Positions 42,811 to 55,572 of a DNA stretch of 64,000 nucleotides are shown one piece after another (position 1 is the first letter of the stretch; each line of letters opens with the position of its first letter). The DNA comes from Coix lacryma-jobi var. lacryma-jobi. Lineage: Eukaryota > Streptophyta > Magnoliopsida > Poales > Poaceae. The DNA lies in the NCBI GenBank assembly GCA_009763385.1, contig CM019826.1, positions 100,862,348-100,926,347 of the forward strand. Direction: 5' to 3'. The notes beneath the pieces were generated by a model. It did not search any database, was not told the DNA's origin, and saw only the letters and a list, made by a program, of their open reading frames with translations. The position numbers and the translations under genes are program-made.

Positions 42811-43417
42811 TGGTCATCCTCAAGCGGACTGCTCGCAAGTCAACGGACCGCATGGTGTGCCGCGTCACCAGCTGGCGCCACGCACCGGAGAAGAGACTGG
42901 AGAATCCTCCAATGGTCGTCGTTTTCCCCGCCGCAACCGCAAGCAGCTGAAGGAGGAGATCAAGAATCTAAAGGCTGAGATGGAGAACATGGAGCATGAC
43001 TTCTATCTTCCCGCATGGAGTTTTATGAGGCACGAGCTTCCCTGGAGCAGGCCAATCGGAACACGGTTCGCGCTATCGAGCAGCGCAATGATGCTTGGAC
43101 CCGCGAAGATGTCACCAGAGCCCAGCTCCATGGACTGCAGCAGTACACTGCCCAGATTGAGCAGTACAATGATATGCTTCATGAGGAGGTACAATCAGCT
43201 GTACAAACAACTTCACCCCGTGGCTCCACCTGTTGCTGAGGATCCAGAAGATGGAGTCGTGGAGGAACCTGAAGAAGAACATGAGCCAGTCCAGAATGTA
43301 GAAGTGGAACCTGCTGAAGATGTTCACGTTGAAGATGAAGATGAGGAGGAAGAGCCTGAACTCATCATCGAAGATGAAGATGACGATGAAGAGATGATCA
43401 TCATCGATGACGACTAG
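42811..43417 (+). pseudogene. Tekay gag leader with coiled-coil and acidic tail, frameshifted
   Basis: The ATG at 42811 opens a basic start, but the sense moves between frames. A coiled-coil-like stretch (EARASLEQANRNTVRAIEQR, then IEQYND) lies at about 43021-43190 in one frame. The Glu/Asp-rich tail (PVAPPVAEDPED to DDDEEMIIIDDD) ends at the TAG at 43415 in another. I take it as the upstream gag-associated ORF seen in this lineage. At least two frameshifts are present. Confidence 0.5.
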
Positions 43418-43645
43418 ATTCGTTGTGTCTGTGCCATCTGCTCACCTAAAGCCTTAAGTCTAGGTTTGGGGCGTTAGTTGGTCTTCTGTCTAGTCGAGTC
43501 TGTATTGCGTCTTGTACCTTACTTTGTCAGTTAGTATCTATCTATCGAACCTTTGTATCAGTTATCTACCCTTGCATCAATGAATCTTATCAGTCAGTTT
43601 CGTTCAAAAGCAATCTTTGGATGCTAAGTTCCAAATTCTTAACAG

Positions 43646-44760
43646 ATGCCTGTGAACACCCGCACTGGAGCCGGAATTTCCGAGGTGCCACCTTCCAAAC
43701 CCTCCACCAGTTCCTGCTACCCTGGCAGATGCCATTGCAGCCTTGGCCGCCGCTGCCAACCTAATGGCTCAGAACCAAGGACAGCAGAATGTTGGTCACC
43801 GTGGTCGTCACAACCAACAAGAGACCACCTATGTGGAGTTCACTGAAACCCCTCCAACCGGTTTTTACCAGAGCCGATGAACCCCTCGAAGCTGATGATT
43901 GGCTCCGCACCATGGAGCAGAAGTTTGGTCTCATCCGATGCACTGAAATCCAGAAGCCCCGGTTTGCTTCTCAGCAGCTTCGTGGTCCAGCAAGTGCTTG
44001 GTATGCCAACCTCTTGGCTGCCCAACCTGAAGGTCATGAGTTGACCTGGGAGGAGTTTCGCACCGCTTCCGTGCACACCACATCCCATCAGGTCTGATGA
44101 AGATGAAGCTTGATCAGTTCCTAGCTCTGCAGCAGAAGGAATCCACAGTGATGCAGTATGTGGGTCAGTTCAACCACCTGAGCCAGTATGCCTCCGACTA
44201 TGTCAACACGGATGAGAAGAAGAGAGATTGTTTTCTCAGGGGTCTGCACCCTAGATTCGCAGAGGATATCCAACAACCTCAACGGATCTTATCATGATGT
44301 CGTTGACCGTGCTGTCGCTTTCGAGGGAAAGTAACCGTCAGTACCAAGAGGAGAAGAAGAAGAAGAAGGCTAGGTCTAGTAGCTTTCTCCAGCAACCACA
44401 CAACGCCCAGAAGTTCCTCTATCACCCCAGCCACACCAAAACCGGCACCATACTACCCTCATCAGCAAGTGGTCGTTCGTACCGCGGCCACCACTCATAA
44501 TGCCAACCAGCAAAGTGCCACTCAGCCGAACGCCCCAGGTGTTCGTGTCACCACCCCTCAAACAGCTTACAACCATCCATGCTACAACTGTGGCCAAGTT
44601 GGTCACTGGTCTCGCGAGTGCCCAAAACCCAAGAAGAATGCCCAGCATGCACAGAAAGGCCCTGGAGGATCACAGCAGCAGCAGCACCGTGCACGCAGCA
44701 GCCGTCCAGAAGGGCAAGTTTGTCAAGAAGCACGGGCAAGTCTACTTCACCACCGTCAGT
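43646..44760 (+). pseudogene. Tekay gag with CCHC zinc knuckle, frameshifted
   Basis: ATG at 43646 begins MPVNTRTGAG. A shift near 43700 moves the sense to the frame that contains the retrotransposon gag core: DDWLRTMEQKFGLIRCTEIQ, LRGPASAWYANLLAA and ELTWEEFRTA (about 43895-44070). The next part (MKMKLDQFLALQQKESTVMQ, 44097 onward) needs a further shift. The zinc knuckle CYNCGQVGHWSREC is at about 44580-44621. Breaks are mostly one or two bases. Intact gag would package the RNA. Confidence 0.8.
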
Positions 44761-47700
44761 AACATCCCAGAAGGAGAGCCCGTCATGCTCGGTAGGTTCC
44801 CTGTTGCCAATCATCCTGCAGTCGTCTTGTTCGATTCTGGTGCATCGCATTCTTTCATCAGTCGCACTTTTGTCATCAAGCATGAGTTACCCATGGGGGA
44901 GTTAAAAGAAAGTTTCTGTATACTTTCGCCTGGAGGGCGGATAAATATAAGGAAGTGGTCCGCAGTATACCAGTAATGTTGGGGGAACATGTTTTTCCTA
45001 CCACCATGATAGTACTGCGCAATCAAGAGATAGATGTCATCTTAGGCATGAATTGGATGTGTCAGTATAAAGCCATGATAGACATCTTGAATAGAGTTGT
45101 GAGAGTGGATATTCCTAACAGCACCTCCAAACTCCTTCTCCAACTTCCTATGCCTCAAAAACCAGCAACCACCCAGTTGAATACCGCCTGTGTTCCGGAA
45201 GTCAGGGATATTCCCGTGGTCTGTGAGTTCCCTGATGTCTTCCCAGAAGATCTACCTGGTCTGCCTCCCGACCGTATGTTGAGTTTGCCATAGAGCTAAA
45301 GCCCGGGACTGCTCCTATATCCCGTAGAGCTTATCGAATGCCTCCCAGAGAGTTGGCAGAGCTGAAGATCCAATTGCAAGAGCTCTTGGACAAGGGTCTC
45401 ATTCGCCCAAGTTCATCTCCTTGGGGCTGTCCTGCTATCTTTGTGAAGAAGAAGGACAAAAGTCTTCGTCTGTGCGTTGACTATCGCCCGCTCAATGAGG
45501 TCACCATCAAAAATAAATATCCCTTGCCTCGCATTGACCTTCTTTTTGACCAGTTATCTGGAGCCAGAGTGTTCTCCAAAATTGATCTCAGATCTGGCTA
45601 TCACCAAATAAAAATCCGTCCAGAAGACATTCCTAAAACAGCTTTCACCACCAGATACGGCCTATATGAGTACTTGGTCATGTCCTTTGGCTTGACCAAT
45701 GCCCCGCTCATTTCATGTATCTCATGAACTCTGTGTTCATGCCAGAGCTCGATAAATTTGTAGTCGTGTTCATTGACGACATCCTTGTCTATTCAAGAAC
45801 TCCTGAAGATCACGCCAAGCATCTTCGAATCGTTCTCTCTCGTCTCAGAGATCACCAGCTGTATGCCAAGTTCAGTAAATGCGAATTCTGGCTAGATCAA
45901 ATTCAATTCCTTGGTCATGTCCTGTCCGCTGAAGGTGTGTCAGTTGACCCTGAAAAGTGGCAGATATCTTGGATTGGAAGCCACCTACCACTGTCCGCGA
46001 AGTTCGCAGCTTCATGGGAATGGCTGGATACTATCGTCGTTCATCCCAGATTTCTCCAGAATCGCCAAGCCTATCACAGAGTTGTTGAAGAATTCCGTGG
46101 AATTCGTTTGGTCACCAGCCTGTGAGCAAGCCTTTCAAGCCCTGAAGAAACTGCTAACTACATCACCAGTCCTAGCTCAACCAGATATCGAGAAACCCTT
46201 CGATGTATACTGTGATGCATCTAGCACTGGTTTGGGCTGTGTTTGATGCAAGAAGGACGAGTAATCGCTTATGCCTCACGACAGCTTAAGCGACATGAGG
46301 AAAACTACCCACCCATGATCTTGAGCTAGCAGCAGTCGTGCATGCCTTGAAGATTTGGCGTCACTATCTGTTGGGCAGTACCTGCAATATGTATACGGAT
46401 CACAAGAGCCTAAAGTATATCTTCACTCAAGAAGAATTGAATATGAGGCAGAGAAGATGGCTTGAGTTGATTAAAGATTATGATCTGAAGTACATTACCA
46501 TCCTGGTAAGGCAAATGTAGTTGCCGATGCCCTCAGTCGCAAGTCATACTGCAACTGTCTGACGACGAAGCCCTGTGATTTTCCTTGTGCCATGAACTTG
46601 AAAGGATGGGTATCGAAATGATCCGCAAGGAAGCCTGAACAATGTCAGCAGAGAAACATCCATCAAGGATCAAGTCATTGCTGCTCAGAAGGATAACCCT
46701 GGAATCAAGCAACTCATCGAAAAGGTCCAGACCGGAAAGGCTGATTGCTTCAGGATCGATGATGTAGGAGTTGTTTGGTTCAAGAACCGTCTAGTAGTTC
46801 CCAAGGTGCCTGAATTGAGACAGTTAATCTTGATAAGACACTTGACCAGATTCTCTATTCACCCCGGCCAGTAACAAGATGTACCAAAGACTTAAAGCAG
46901 AGATTCTGGTGGACTAATAATGAAGATTGAGATTGCCCGGTATGTCGCTCAGTGTGATACCTGCCAAAGAGTCAAGGCAGTACACATGAAGCCTGGAGGA
47001 GAATTGCAACCTTTGTCAGTACCCGCTTGGAAATGGGACGACATTAGTATGGATTTTGTCAATGGACTACCCAAGACCCAGAAAGGTTTTGATTCCATTT
47101 GGGTAATCGTGGACCGACTCACCAAACAAGCTCACTTCTGCCAGTGAAGACCAGTTACACCGTCCCCACGTATGCCACTTTGTACAAGAACCACATAGTG
47201 AAACTTCATGGCATACCCAAGACCATTGTCTCTGACCGTGGTACCCAGTTTGTCGCTAAGTTTTGGAAAGCGTTCCATACCTCACTTGGAACCAAGCTCT
47301 TGCATAGTACACATATCATCCGCAAACAGATGGACAAACTGGCGAGTCAACCAAGTGCTGGAGGACATGTTGAGAGCCTGTGTTCTTACCTTCGCAGATA
47401 CTTGGGATGACTGTTTGCCCTTGGCAGAGTTCTCTTATAATAACAGTTACCAAGAGAGCATCAAAATGGCACCCTTTGAAGCACTGTACGGTCGTCGTTG
47501 TCGTACCCCCTCAGTTGGTCTGAGCCCGGAGAAAGAGAATTCTTTGGAGTTGACCTGGTCAAAGGATGGAAGAGAAAGTCAAGCAGATACAAGAGAATAT
47601 GAAGATTGCCCAATCTCGACAGAAGAGCTACGCTGACAAGAGACGTCGACCTCTGAAGTTTCAAGTTGGAGATTATGTATATCTCAAGGTCTCACCAACC

Positions 47701-48097
47701 AAAGGAGTCACTCGTTTTGGAGTCAAAGGAAAGTTAGCACCCCGCTACATTGGTCCGTTTGAGATTTTGGAATGTTGTGGCAAGGTAGCTTACAAGCTGA
47801 AGTTGCCCGATCATCTCTCCGCTGTCCACAATGTTTTCCATGTCTCCCAACTCAAGAAGTGTCTCCAGAGTACCAGAACATGTCGTGGAAGTTGAAGGTG
47901 TCGAGCTAGAGCCTGATCTATCCTACTCAGAATATCCAGTTCGCGTGTTGGACCACAAGGATCGTGTTACCCGAAGAACCACCACAAGATGGTACAAAAT
48001 CCAGTGGAACCAGCACTCTGAAGAAGAAGCTACTTGGGAATCTGAAGACTTCTTAGCAAAGAACTACCCCGACTTTCTCGAATCCCTGTCAATGTAA
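44761..48097 (+). pseudogene. Tekay pol: protease, RT, RNase H, integrase, chromodomain, multiply broken
   Basis: The protease has VVLFDSGASHSFISR at about 44822. The RT has ISRRAYRMPPREL (45319), CVDYRPLNEVTIKNKYPLPR (45474) and FIDDILVYS (45771). RNase H has DVYCDASSTGLG (46203) and YTDHKSLKYIFTQ (46395). The integrase has a zinc-region remnant (CDTCQRVK, 46954), DFVNGLPKTQKGFDSI (47054) and VSDRGTQF (47227). A GPF/ILECCGKVAYKLKLP region (47756) follows, then a chromodomain (YPVRVLDHKDRV to TWESEDFL, about 47933-48057) that in this lineage targets integration to heterochromatin. More than ten frame changes separate these blocks, so no functional polyprotein is possible. Confidence 0.88.
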
Positions 48098-48159
48098 AGT
48101 TTTGCCTTTATCCTTCTTTGTCCTTTGTAAGACGTGGAATCTCGGGGCGAGATTTCTTT

Positions 48160-48170
48160 TAGGGGGGGAG
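48160..48170 (+). promoter_or_regulatory. Polypurine tract of Tekay
   Basis: TAGGGGGGGAG lies directly before the 3' LTR start at 48173. It would prime plus-strand DNA synthesis. Confidence 0.85.
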
Positions 48171-48172
48171 GC

Positions 48173-51100
48173 TGTAACACCTCTGGTGTTTAGCATGTAA
48201 TTAACTTGACATATCATCATTATCATCATTAAGCATCTTGATCATGATTTCATGTGTATGCATTTTGCTAAGTGTATCATTTTATGTGAAGTACCTCTAT
48301 TGCAAAAACCCTAATTAGCCCACTTCTCTCTACTAGGGCAAAATGGTAATTTCACCTCTGTGCCTAGCTTTGTGTAATTCTTCCTTTGGTGTCTTGAAGT
48401 TTTGTTGTGTTGGCCAAAGTTCAAAATCAGAATTTGATTTCAAATCCTTTGCAAAACCCTGATTTCCAAACCCTGGATTTTATCCCTCTTTTTGTAATTC
48501 AAAAATTATTCAAAATTTGGGATTGGTCCAAAAAAAAAGTTGTAGATCTGTCAAAGAGAAACAACTTTGGTATTTACAAATTTTCAAGTTGCAGTACAAA
48601 GTTTTGAGTTATTTCAAATTCATTAAACTCCATTTTGTTCCCTTTTCAGTTTTCAAAATGAGTTCAAAAACTAATGAGTTTCAGGAAAAGTGTATAATAG
48701 CAAAGTTGTAGGTTTTGATAAAAGGAACAACTTTCATATTTAAAGATTTTCAAGTTTCAGTATGAAATCCAAAGTAATTTGAATTGATTCAAATTTGAAA
48801 AAGTGTCCCCTTTTCTGTTTTCAAATATTGTTCAAAAAACTATTGGAATTTGAAAATGTTCTTTGACAAAGTTGTAGATCTCTTTTTTCTGAGCAACTTT
48901 GATGTTTTGAGTTTTTGTCGCACAGTTCAATTTTGGGAGAATTTGCAAAATACAGAGATCAGCCAAAGTCAAACCCTACCCCTAGCACTGTTCCTCTTCT
49001 TCCTAGGGTCAGGGGGGGGGCCCGGCCATGGCGCCGGCGCCGCGCGTGCCGCACGCCGGCTGCTCCCCACGCGCCTCCAACCTGTCGCCGATGTTCCCTT
49101 GTCCCCTCCGCGCCCGCACGCGAGCGCTGACCCGCGCTCCCGTCCCCTACAGTCCTCTGCGCGTCGCCGCCGCGTGGCCATCGCCGCCGAGCTTGCGCCC
49201 GAGCCCCGGCTGCACGCCAGTTATCCGCCAGAGCGCAATCGAGTGCGCACGTCCCCGCAAACCTTACCGCACGACCCCGAGGTCTCTACCGGCCTCTGGC
49301 CGCGGCTATATAAGCCCGCCGGAGCCCGACTTCTCACTCAGCTCCGCCTCCGTCGCCAGCACAGTTCAAGCCTCCCTCGCTCATCCACCTAGTCCAGAGC
49401 TCCGCTTGAGTTCGTGAAGTTCCAGCTCTCCATTTCACCGCTACCGCCTCCCACCGCGAGCGCGAGTCTTCTCCTCAGCTCCGGTGAGAAGCCGCCGTCT
49501 CGGATCGACGGGATTCGCCGCCGTGTTCCATCCCTTCTCTCTCTGACCCTAAATCTCCATTCCTTGATTCATTGCGTTCCTAACCGACTACTGGTAACCG
49601 TGCCTGGTGCACAGAGTCGCCGGATCGCCGGATGCCGCGTGGTCGTCTCCACCCTCGAGCAGCCTTCGACCGCGCCCCTCGAAGCACCCGAGGCCACCCT
49701 CACCCGCCCTCGGGGCGAGTCGCGACTACCCTCGACCGTCTCGAGCTTCCTCGAGCGCGTTCCCGAGCCACAACTCGAGCACACCCTCGACCCCGTCCTC
49801 GAAGCAGCCGAGTCCAGCCTCAGCCTCGAGCCACTCGACCCACCCTCGAGTCGCAAGCCTCGAATGCCGAGGCCCCTGAGGTCCGCCGAAGGAGAATCCG
49901 CCGAGCCTCGCCTCTAATCTCGGTGAGCCGCCGCCGTGTTCTTCCGCCGAGCCGAGCCTCGACGTCGAGCCGTTCCGACTCGAGCGCAGTGCTTTTTCTT
50001 TTTAAAGATGTGAATAGTGTCTGTTATTTCATTTTTTGTATGATTTTCTGTGTTGATCCAAAAATTCTGAAATTTTGTGGTAGACTCTTTATGCTCTGAA
50101 GTATTTTATAAAAATATGAAACTTGAGTTTTGTGCAAAAATTTGAAAATGAAAAATCCCCTTTTAATTGAAAAATGAGGCTTTGGTATTTTTAGAGAGTG
50201 TTCTATAGCTCCAAAAATCTTGAGATAAAATTTGCAAGCTAGTTATGTCATGATGAGTCTCTGGTAAAATTTGAAGTCATTTGGAGCAAGTTGATTTTTG
50301 AGCTTTATTTTAAGGAATAGTGCCTTTTGTTAATTAAATGTCTAGATTTAATTGAGCACCTTAATGACCTCCAAAAATTATGAAATTTGTTTTGCCATAT
50401 ACTTATACCTAATGAACTTGTGATTAATTTGGTAATTTTTGGAGCACCTTCATAAAATGACCTTTTTAAATAATTAAGAAAAATAGAAAAGGTGATTAGG
50501 GTTAGCGTTGAATGCCCTGTGATGTGACTTTTGGATTGCTTGATGTTCATAGACCCCTACCTTTGGTCTATGATGTTTGTGATGCCTTGCTATGTCTATA
50601 CTTAGGCTTAAAAAAAAATTGCTAAATAAATGTAATATTGTTAAAAGGAGGGATAAGTAATCTATTGACCACTTTAACCACCAACATTATTTGCAAAGCT
50701 ATATCTAGTGTTTATCCTATGCACTTTGTTCATACTAGCATTCTCATGAGCATTCATCATTGCATCCGTATAGTTGACGAAGAAGGCCCTGAAGTCGAGG
50801 TAGCCACCGAAGGATCTGTCCCCGAGGCAACCCCGAGCTCCGACACTTATACCTACCCCGAGTCTACTCTTTTTGCCATCCAAGGCAAGCCCCGGTGCAT
50901 TTAACCCTTCCTTGAATTTATAAATGTTTCTTAAATGTTTTGAGTTAAATTATTGCATTAGGTTGATAGGAGTTGAGTGAAATCCTATCTGATGCATTAT
51001 CTACCTTGACCAATGATACACCCGATACCTGCTTTTCAAAAACTATTTGCAAAATGCTTAGCAATGCTATATGATAGATTTGCAATAAAAATGCCAATTT

Positions 51101-52377
51101 CAAAAGTGTGATCACTTTAAGAATATTTATGGGAATTTCTGGTTTACTCCCACTATTGGCTAAGTATCTGATCCGTACCTAGTCAATGGGAAGGAGAGGT
51201 TGTCCTTGCGTACGGTGCCGTCATGTTGTAGTCCGGGACTCAACAGTTGACACCGACCGGGACAGGGTTGAAAAACTGACAGGACCTGTACTCTTGGGTT
51301 AGAGTCCCGAGGTGCTTGTCGCTGGCTGGAAAATTTAGGGACCACCTGTATGGGGGCCTGTGACTGACTAGACTTGCAACTATTCACATACTACGGAAAG
51401 CTTCGGCTCCGAGGAATCCTTTATTGGACCGACAACCGCGCACTGGGAGTGGAGAGATGGCGGAAGTAGCATGTACCCACGTGGGTTAAAGTCCCGGATT
51501 GGAGGGTTAAAGTCCCGTGAGTGGGTGTGTACTGTCCGGGTGGCGTAGGACCGGGCCCAATCTTGGAGGAATCGTGGTAGACGAGTTGGCATATGCAAGC
51601 TGGGTGTGCTACATATGCAGTGTGGATAGGGACCCTCAGCTGAGTATTATTTATCCGGATTAACGCTGCTCCTCGGTTATGGAGACTTAGTCACTGACTG
51701 TCAACAGGGAGTGGTTCTCAACTAGGTCTGTTTGGAAAGTAAAATGAATCAAGGATTATGATGGAACAAGGAATACCGAATCTTTCAAAATAAAATAAGG
51801 TTTGAAAAATGCTTTTCTGCAAAATACTTGAACTTGCTTAAACCTTACCTTGACTACCCTAAGCCTGCATTCCTGAGTCTTCTCCCTTTTCTTTAGTCGG
51901 GTAAGTCTTGTTGAGTACCTTTGTACTCAGGGTTCTTTTACCCATGTTGCAGGTATGGCAGATTCCTCAGTATGCCTTGGACCCTGCTGTGTGACTGTTG
52001 TTCAGGAAGAGGCCGATGAGGCCGATGAGTGATTATTCACCCTCGGGCTGGGTGATGTATCTTTATCTTTTAGTTGTTGTCATATGCTACCCTGCCAACT
52101 CTATCTATTTGAACTATGGTCTGTAATAACTTCACTTTAATTTTATGTTGAACCCTGGTTTGTAAAACTAATGTTATTTAAGTCTTCCGCTATTTACTCC
52201 GATGTTATTTGTCAAAATGTTCAAGAGATTGTAACTGAATTGTGAGATGATCCTGCGGACATCGGGCACTGATGTAGCCCAGTGGCGGAACCCGGTCTTA
52301 ATCTCTTGGCTGTACGGATCGACTGTCAGTGGTTGACAGTGATCAGTGGGCCATGGGATTAGGGCCGTTACGTCACA
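48173..52377 (+). repeat. Tekay 3' LTR (4205 bp)
   Basis: It matches 38225-42493 with substitutions and many 1-3-base length differences, mostly shorter in this copy. It ends CGTTACGTCACA at 52377. Confidence 0.9.
50773..50904 (+). other. Short acidic frame conserved in both Tekay LTRs
   Basis: 43 codons beginning VDEEGPEVEVATEGSVPEAT and ending GKPRCI before TAA. The 5' LTR copy (40885-41016) is identical in sense except for one inserted A near its start. The nucleotide sequence here is better kept than its surroundings. Pro/Glu/Ser/Thr-rich. It may be a decayed host-gene piece or a leader peptide. No family is recognised. Confidence 0.4.
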
Positions 52378-53380
52378 AAGGGTTCCAGGAGTCGTCTTCT
52401 GGGAGTCTGGTATAGACCTTGTATCTTTCTTCTTGTTAAGACTTTATTATTAATTATTAGTCTTTCTTACTTTACTGCATTAACTTAAGTATTTACTTTC
52501 CAAGTATTTATTTAATTATTTACTTAGGCAAGTCTCTATTTATATAGTCTGGTTGTGTGCTTATCTTAGTTCTATAGTTGTTTAGTTAGATGATTTCTTT
52601 AAATAGCTCTTGTGTGTGCGTCATCGTCCTATCTTAGGATAGGGGCTTTAGCTATTTGATCGATAGCAAAGGGTAGATAAGTATGAGCGGGGTGCTCATA
52701 CTTCACTTATCTTTGACTACCGCTGGCTTGCACGGAAGTAGGGGCGCATGGGAAAATGTGACAGATTTTGCCTGGCTACCTAGATCCCCTCACGTGAACT
52801 CAGGCTAGTTTTAAAAGGTAAGGCGTCCATAAGCCAAATATCCCGCTAGAGTATTGGGATAGGTGAACAACTTCTATCGCTTTACTCTCTCGTTTATCCC
52901 TCTCACACAAGTAGCAAGGCATGAATCTAGTTAAGTCATCTATTTAATTAGGATTAGTTCATAGGAGTAAAGGTAGAAACATAGGAGTACTTTATACTCA
53001 CTCGTTGTCCTCCCACCTAGCTAACTCTACTAAAGTTATCTTTCATATCATATACTCTTTGCTTAACTTATTTATCTTATCTATCTATCCTCCCTTATAT
53101 CCACTTATCCCCTTTTGCTTCTCTAATTGATAATAGAGTATAGTAAGACTATAGGATCTATCTTTCCTCTCTCTACATCTTTCCTAGCTTGCTTTCCTTT
53201 GGGATAAAATAAATAATGATACCTTGGAATACTCCCGGGTGAAGTGCTACATCGGTATATTCTGTGCGCTTGCGGAATTATCCAATAGTCAATAGTTTTA
53301 CCACCAAGACACTTCTAGCGCCGTTGCTGGGGTTAGGCTCCATAGTCTAGATCTAGTGGTTGCGTTAAGAAGTGTCAACA
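52378..53380 (+). repeat. Athila 5' LTR, second part
   Basis: It resumes after Tekay at (AA)GGGTTCCAGGAGTCG and matches about 60266-61285 of the other LTR. It ends AGTGTCAACA at 53380, eight bases before the primer site. Confidence 0.85.
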
Positions 53381-53388
53381 AGCATTTC

Positions 53389-53406
53389 TGGCGCCGTTGC
53401 CGGGGA
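53389..53406 (+). promoter_or_regulatory. Primer binding site (Asp tRNA type) of the Athila element
   Basis: TGGCGCCGTTGCCGGGGA is the complement of the 3' end of plant tRNA-Asp, the usual Athila-lineage primer. Confidence 0.9.
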
Positions 53407-53531
53407 AAGCAACAACCTAGGAGTTTAGAGAGAGTGAATCCGGAGTCTGCTATTTATTAGTTATCAATTAGTATAGGGGCTAACCCCTCACCTGTCTAGT
53501 TTCTTTTCGTTATCGTGAAACTAGTAGGTAT

Positions 53532-54632
53532 ATGAGCGGTTTCCAACTGCCGTCAAACTTTGTTGAAAATCCTGAGCAGTTGTTGAGGAGGACTAGACTT
53601 CGTCAAGTTCCACCTCAGAGGTTCATCTCGATCCAGAATCCGTTCGAGGAGGAAGTTTCTGCACCAGCTAGAAGAGAAGCCATGGCCCAAAAGACCATCT
53701 CCGAGTACTGTGCGCCGTCGGCCGACAATGTCGCCACGGGTCCGCAGCTTAACTTGGTGGATGCGACTTTTGAGCTCAAGCCAGCTCTCATCAACATGGT
53801 GCAAGCCAATCCATTCTGGGGGAAGCCGCATGAGGATGCCAACGCCCATCTCCAACACTTCTTGGAGGTATGTGGTACCTTCACTATGAAGAATGTGTCT
53901 GCAGACGCCATCCGTCTTCGTCTTTTCCCGTTCTCGTTATTGGGAAAGGTGAAGCAATGGTTCTATGCCTACAAGAGTGAAGCCACCACTTGGGAGAAGT
54001 GCGCCAATGCGCTTCTCAAGAAGTTCTTCCCGATGGGCAAGACCAGCGCCCTTCGTGGAAAGATTTCTAGCTTCCAGCAACAAGCTGATGAGACGATTCC
54101 CGAAGCATGGGAACATCTACAAGAGTACATTCGCGCCTGTCCTCATCATGGGATAGAGGAGTGGCTCATCATCCAAGGTTTCTACCATGGCCTGACCGGC
54201 ATGGACCGTAGTCACCTAGAAGCAGCCGCTGGAGGGGCATTCTTACAACACAATGTGAGAGATGCCAAGGACCTCATAGAGAAGATGGTTACCAACCAAG
54301 GTTGGAATGAGGAACGTCTTCAGCCGAGGAAGAGAGGTGTTCATGCTCTCAATGAGGTGGACATGCTCTGCGCGAAGATGGACCTCCTGATGAAGAAAGT
54401 AGAAGAATGTTCCAAGAGGGAACAAGAGGTCGTTCAACCTGATGCAACCGCACGAGCCGTCGTAGCCGACCAATGGTGCGAGCTATGCGGAGGCAATGAC
54501 CATTCGGGAAATAATTGTCCCGAGACGAAGGAGGAAGTGAGCTTCATCAACAACGCCAACAACAACGGGTACGGCCCCCAACAACAAACAACAAAGATGG
54601 AACTCGCGCCCCTTCTACCAAAATCAAGGTAA
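53532..54632 (+). pseudogene. Athila gag with CCHC zinc knuckle
   Basis: An open 366-codon frame starts at ATG 53532 with MSGFQLPSNFVENPEQLLRR. The Athila-type gag core runs from FELKPALINMVQANPFWGKP (about residue 80) through AIRLRLFPFSLLGKVKQWFY and TWEKCANALLKKFFP to EEWLIIQGFYHGLTGMDRSH. A CX2CX4HX4C knuckle (CELCGGNDHSGNNC) is at about residue 317. The frame is lost just after it, near 54600, where the normally continuous Asn-rich gag tail and protease move to other frames. It is the best-preserved retroelement ORF in the window besides the Copia gag at 8167. Confidence 0.85.
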
Positions 54633-55572
54633 TGGTTATAGCAATAATTTCAATAATTCTTATAATAACCAACCTTCTTTAAGAGATCTTGTCTTAGGCC
54701 AATCTAAAATAAATGATAGTATTAATAAAAGATGATGGCTAATGATAAGATTCTTGAAAATATAAATGAGAAAGTGGATAGCTTTAATTCTGCTATGAAA
54801 AATCAATTGAGTTTTTTAAAATGCTAGAAACACAATTAGCTCAATTAGCAGCAGCTGTCCCATCCTACGAGCAAGGTAAGATCCCGGGGAAACCCAAAGA
54901 TCCAATAGAGGGTCTAAAATTGGTTACTACGAGGTACGGTAAGCCTCCGCTCCGGTCAAACTGGGGTTATCTACTTGATCCACCCTTCATCACAAAGAAG
55001 GAAGATTCAGGCCTGCCAACCATCACCTGTCAGATTGGACCACAAGTCTTCCACGATGCCTTCTGCGACCTTGGATCGGGTGTCAACATCATGTCCAAGG
55101 TAACATATGATAACTTACTAGGGGGACCTTGCTCCCTACATTTGTTCGTTTGCAGTGGCTGGCCGAGACGCTATGGTTCCCCGAGGGACTAGCAACGGAC
55201 ATCCTCACCAAAGTCCAAAACAGCTACGTCCCTGTCGATTTCTTTATATTGGACATGGGATCCAATGTAGACGTCACAATCATCCTGGGAAGGCCGTTCC
55301 TTAATACGGTTAACGCCGTCATCTACGTGGGATCTGGCCAACTTCACCTCCAGTTCTCGGAGTATAAGGTAAAGTGTCCATTCAACGGTTATAAAGCTAA
55401 CATGCAGGTGAAGGACAAAGAACCTCGAGACAACAAACATCGTGGTCGTCGCCCACATCGTAGGAACAAGAAAAAAGAGCGAGTCGGCCAACAAGGCCGA
55501 AGTAAAAGAAGAACTCGCCGACAAGGTGCAACCACGGTCTCCATCTCCGGGACCGACCGAAGCACCCAATGA
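54633..55572 (+). pseudogene. Athila gag tail and aspartic protease, frameshifted
   Basis: An Asn/Tyr-rich linker and LETQLAQLAAAVPSYEQGKI precede the protease-like domain. ITCQIGPQVFHDAF and the catalytic DLGS (55067-55078) are in the 54821 frame. The rest, VPVDFFILDMGSNVDVTIIL then GRPFLNT (about 55231-55310), is in the frame opened at 55129. DLGS/DLGA in place of DTG/DSG is normal for Athila. A basic tail (RNKKKERVGQQGRSKRRTRR) ends at the TGA at 55570. No RT sequence follows, although in complete Athila elements it comes next. Confidence 0.8.

Larger units (their letters stand above)
38225..52377 (+). mobile_element. Tekay-lineage chromovirus (Ty3-gypsy), inserted in the Athila LTR
   Basis: Two LTRs of ~4.2 kb (38225-42493 and 48173-52377), initiator-Met primer site (42497), gag, PR-RT-RH-INT-chromodomain pol and a polypurine tract (48160-48170) are in order. 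Very long LTRs, TGTAACACC start, and a C-terminal chromodomain are Tekay/Del traits. Comparison with the uninterrupted Athila LTR shows the insertion site. The flanking pentamers TCGGT and AAGGG are both near the uninterrupted TCGGG but do not match each other well. Both gag and pol are broken many times. Confidence 0.88.
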
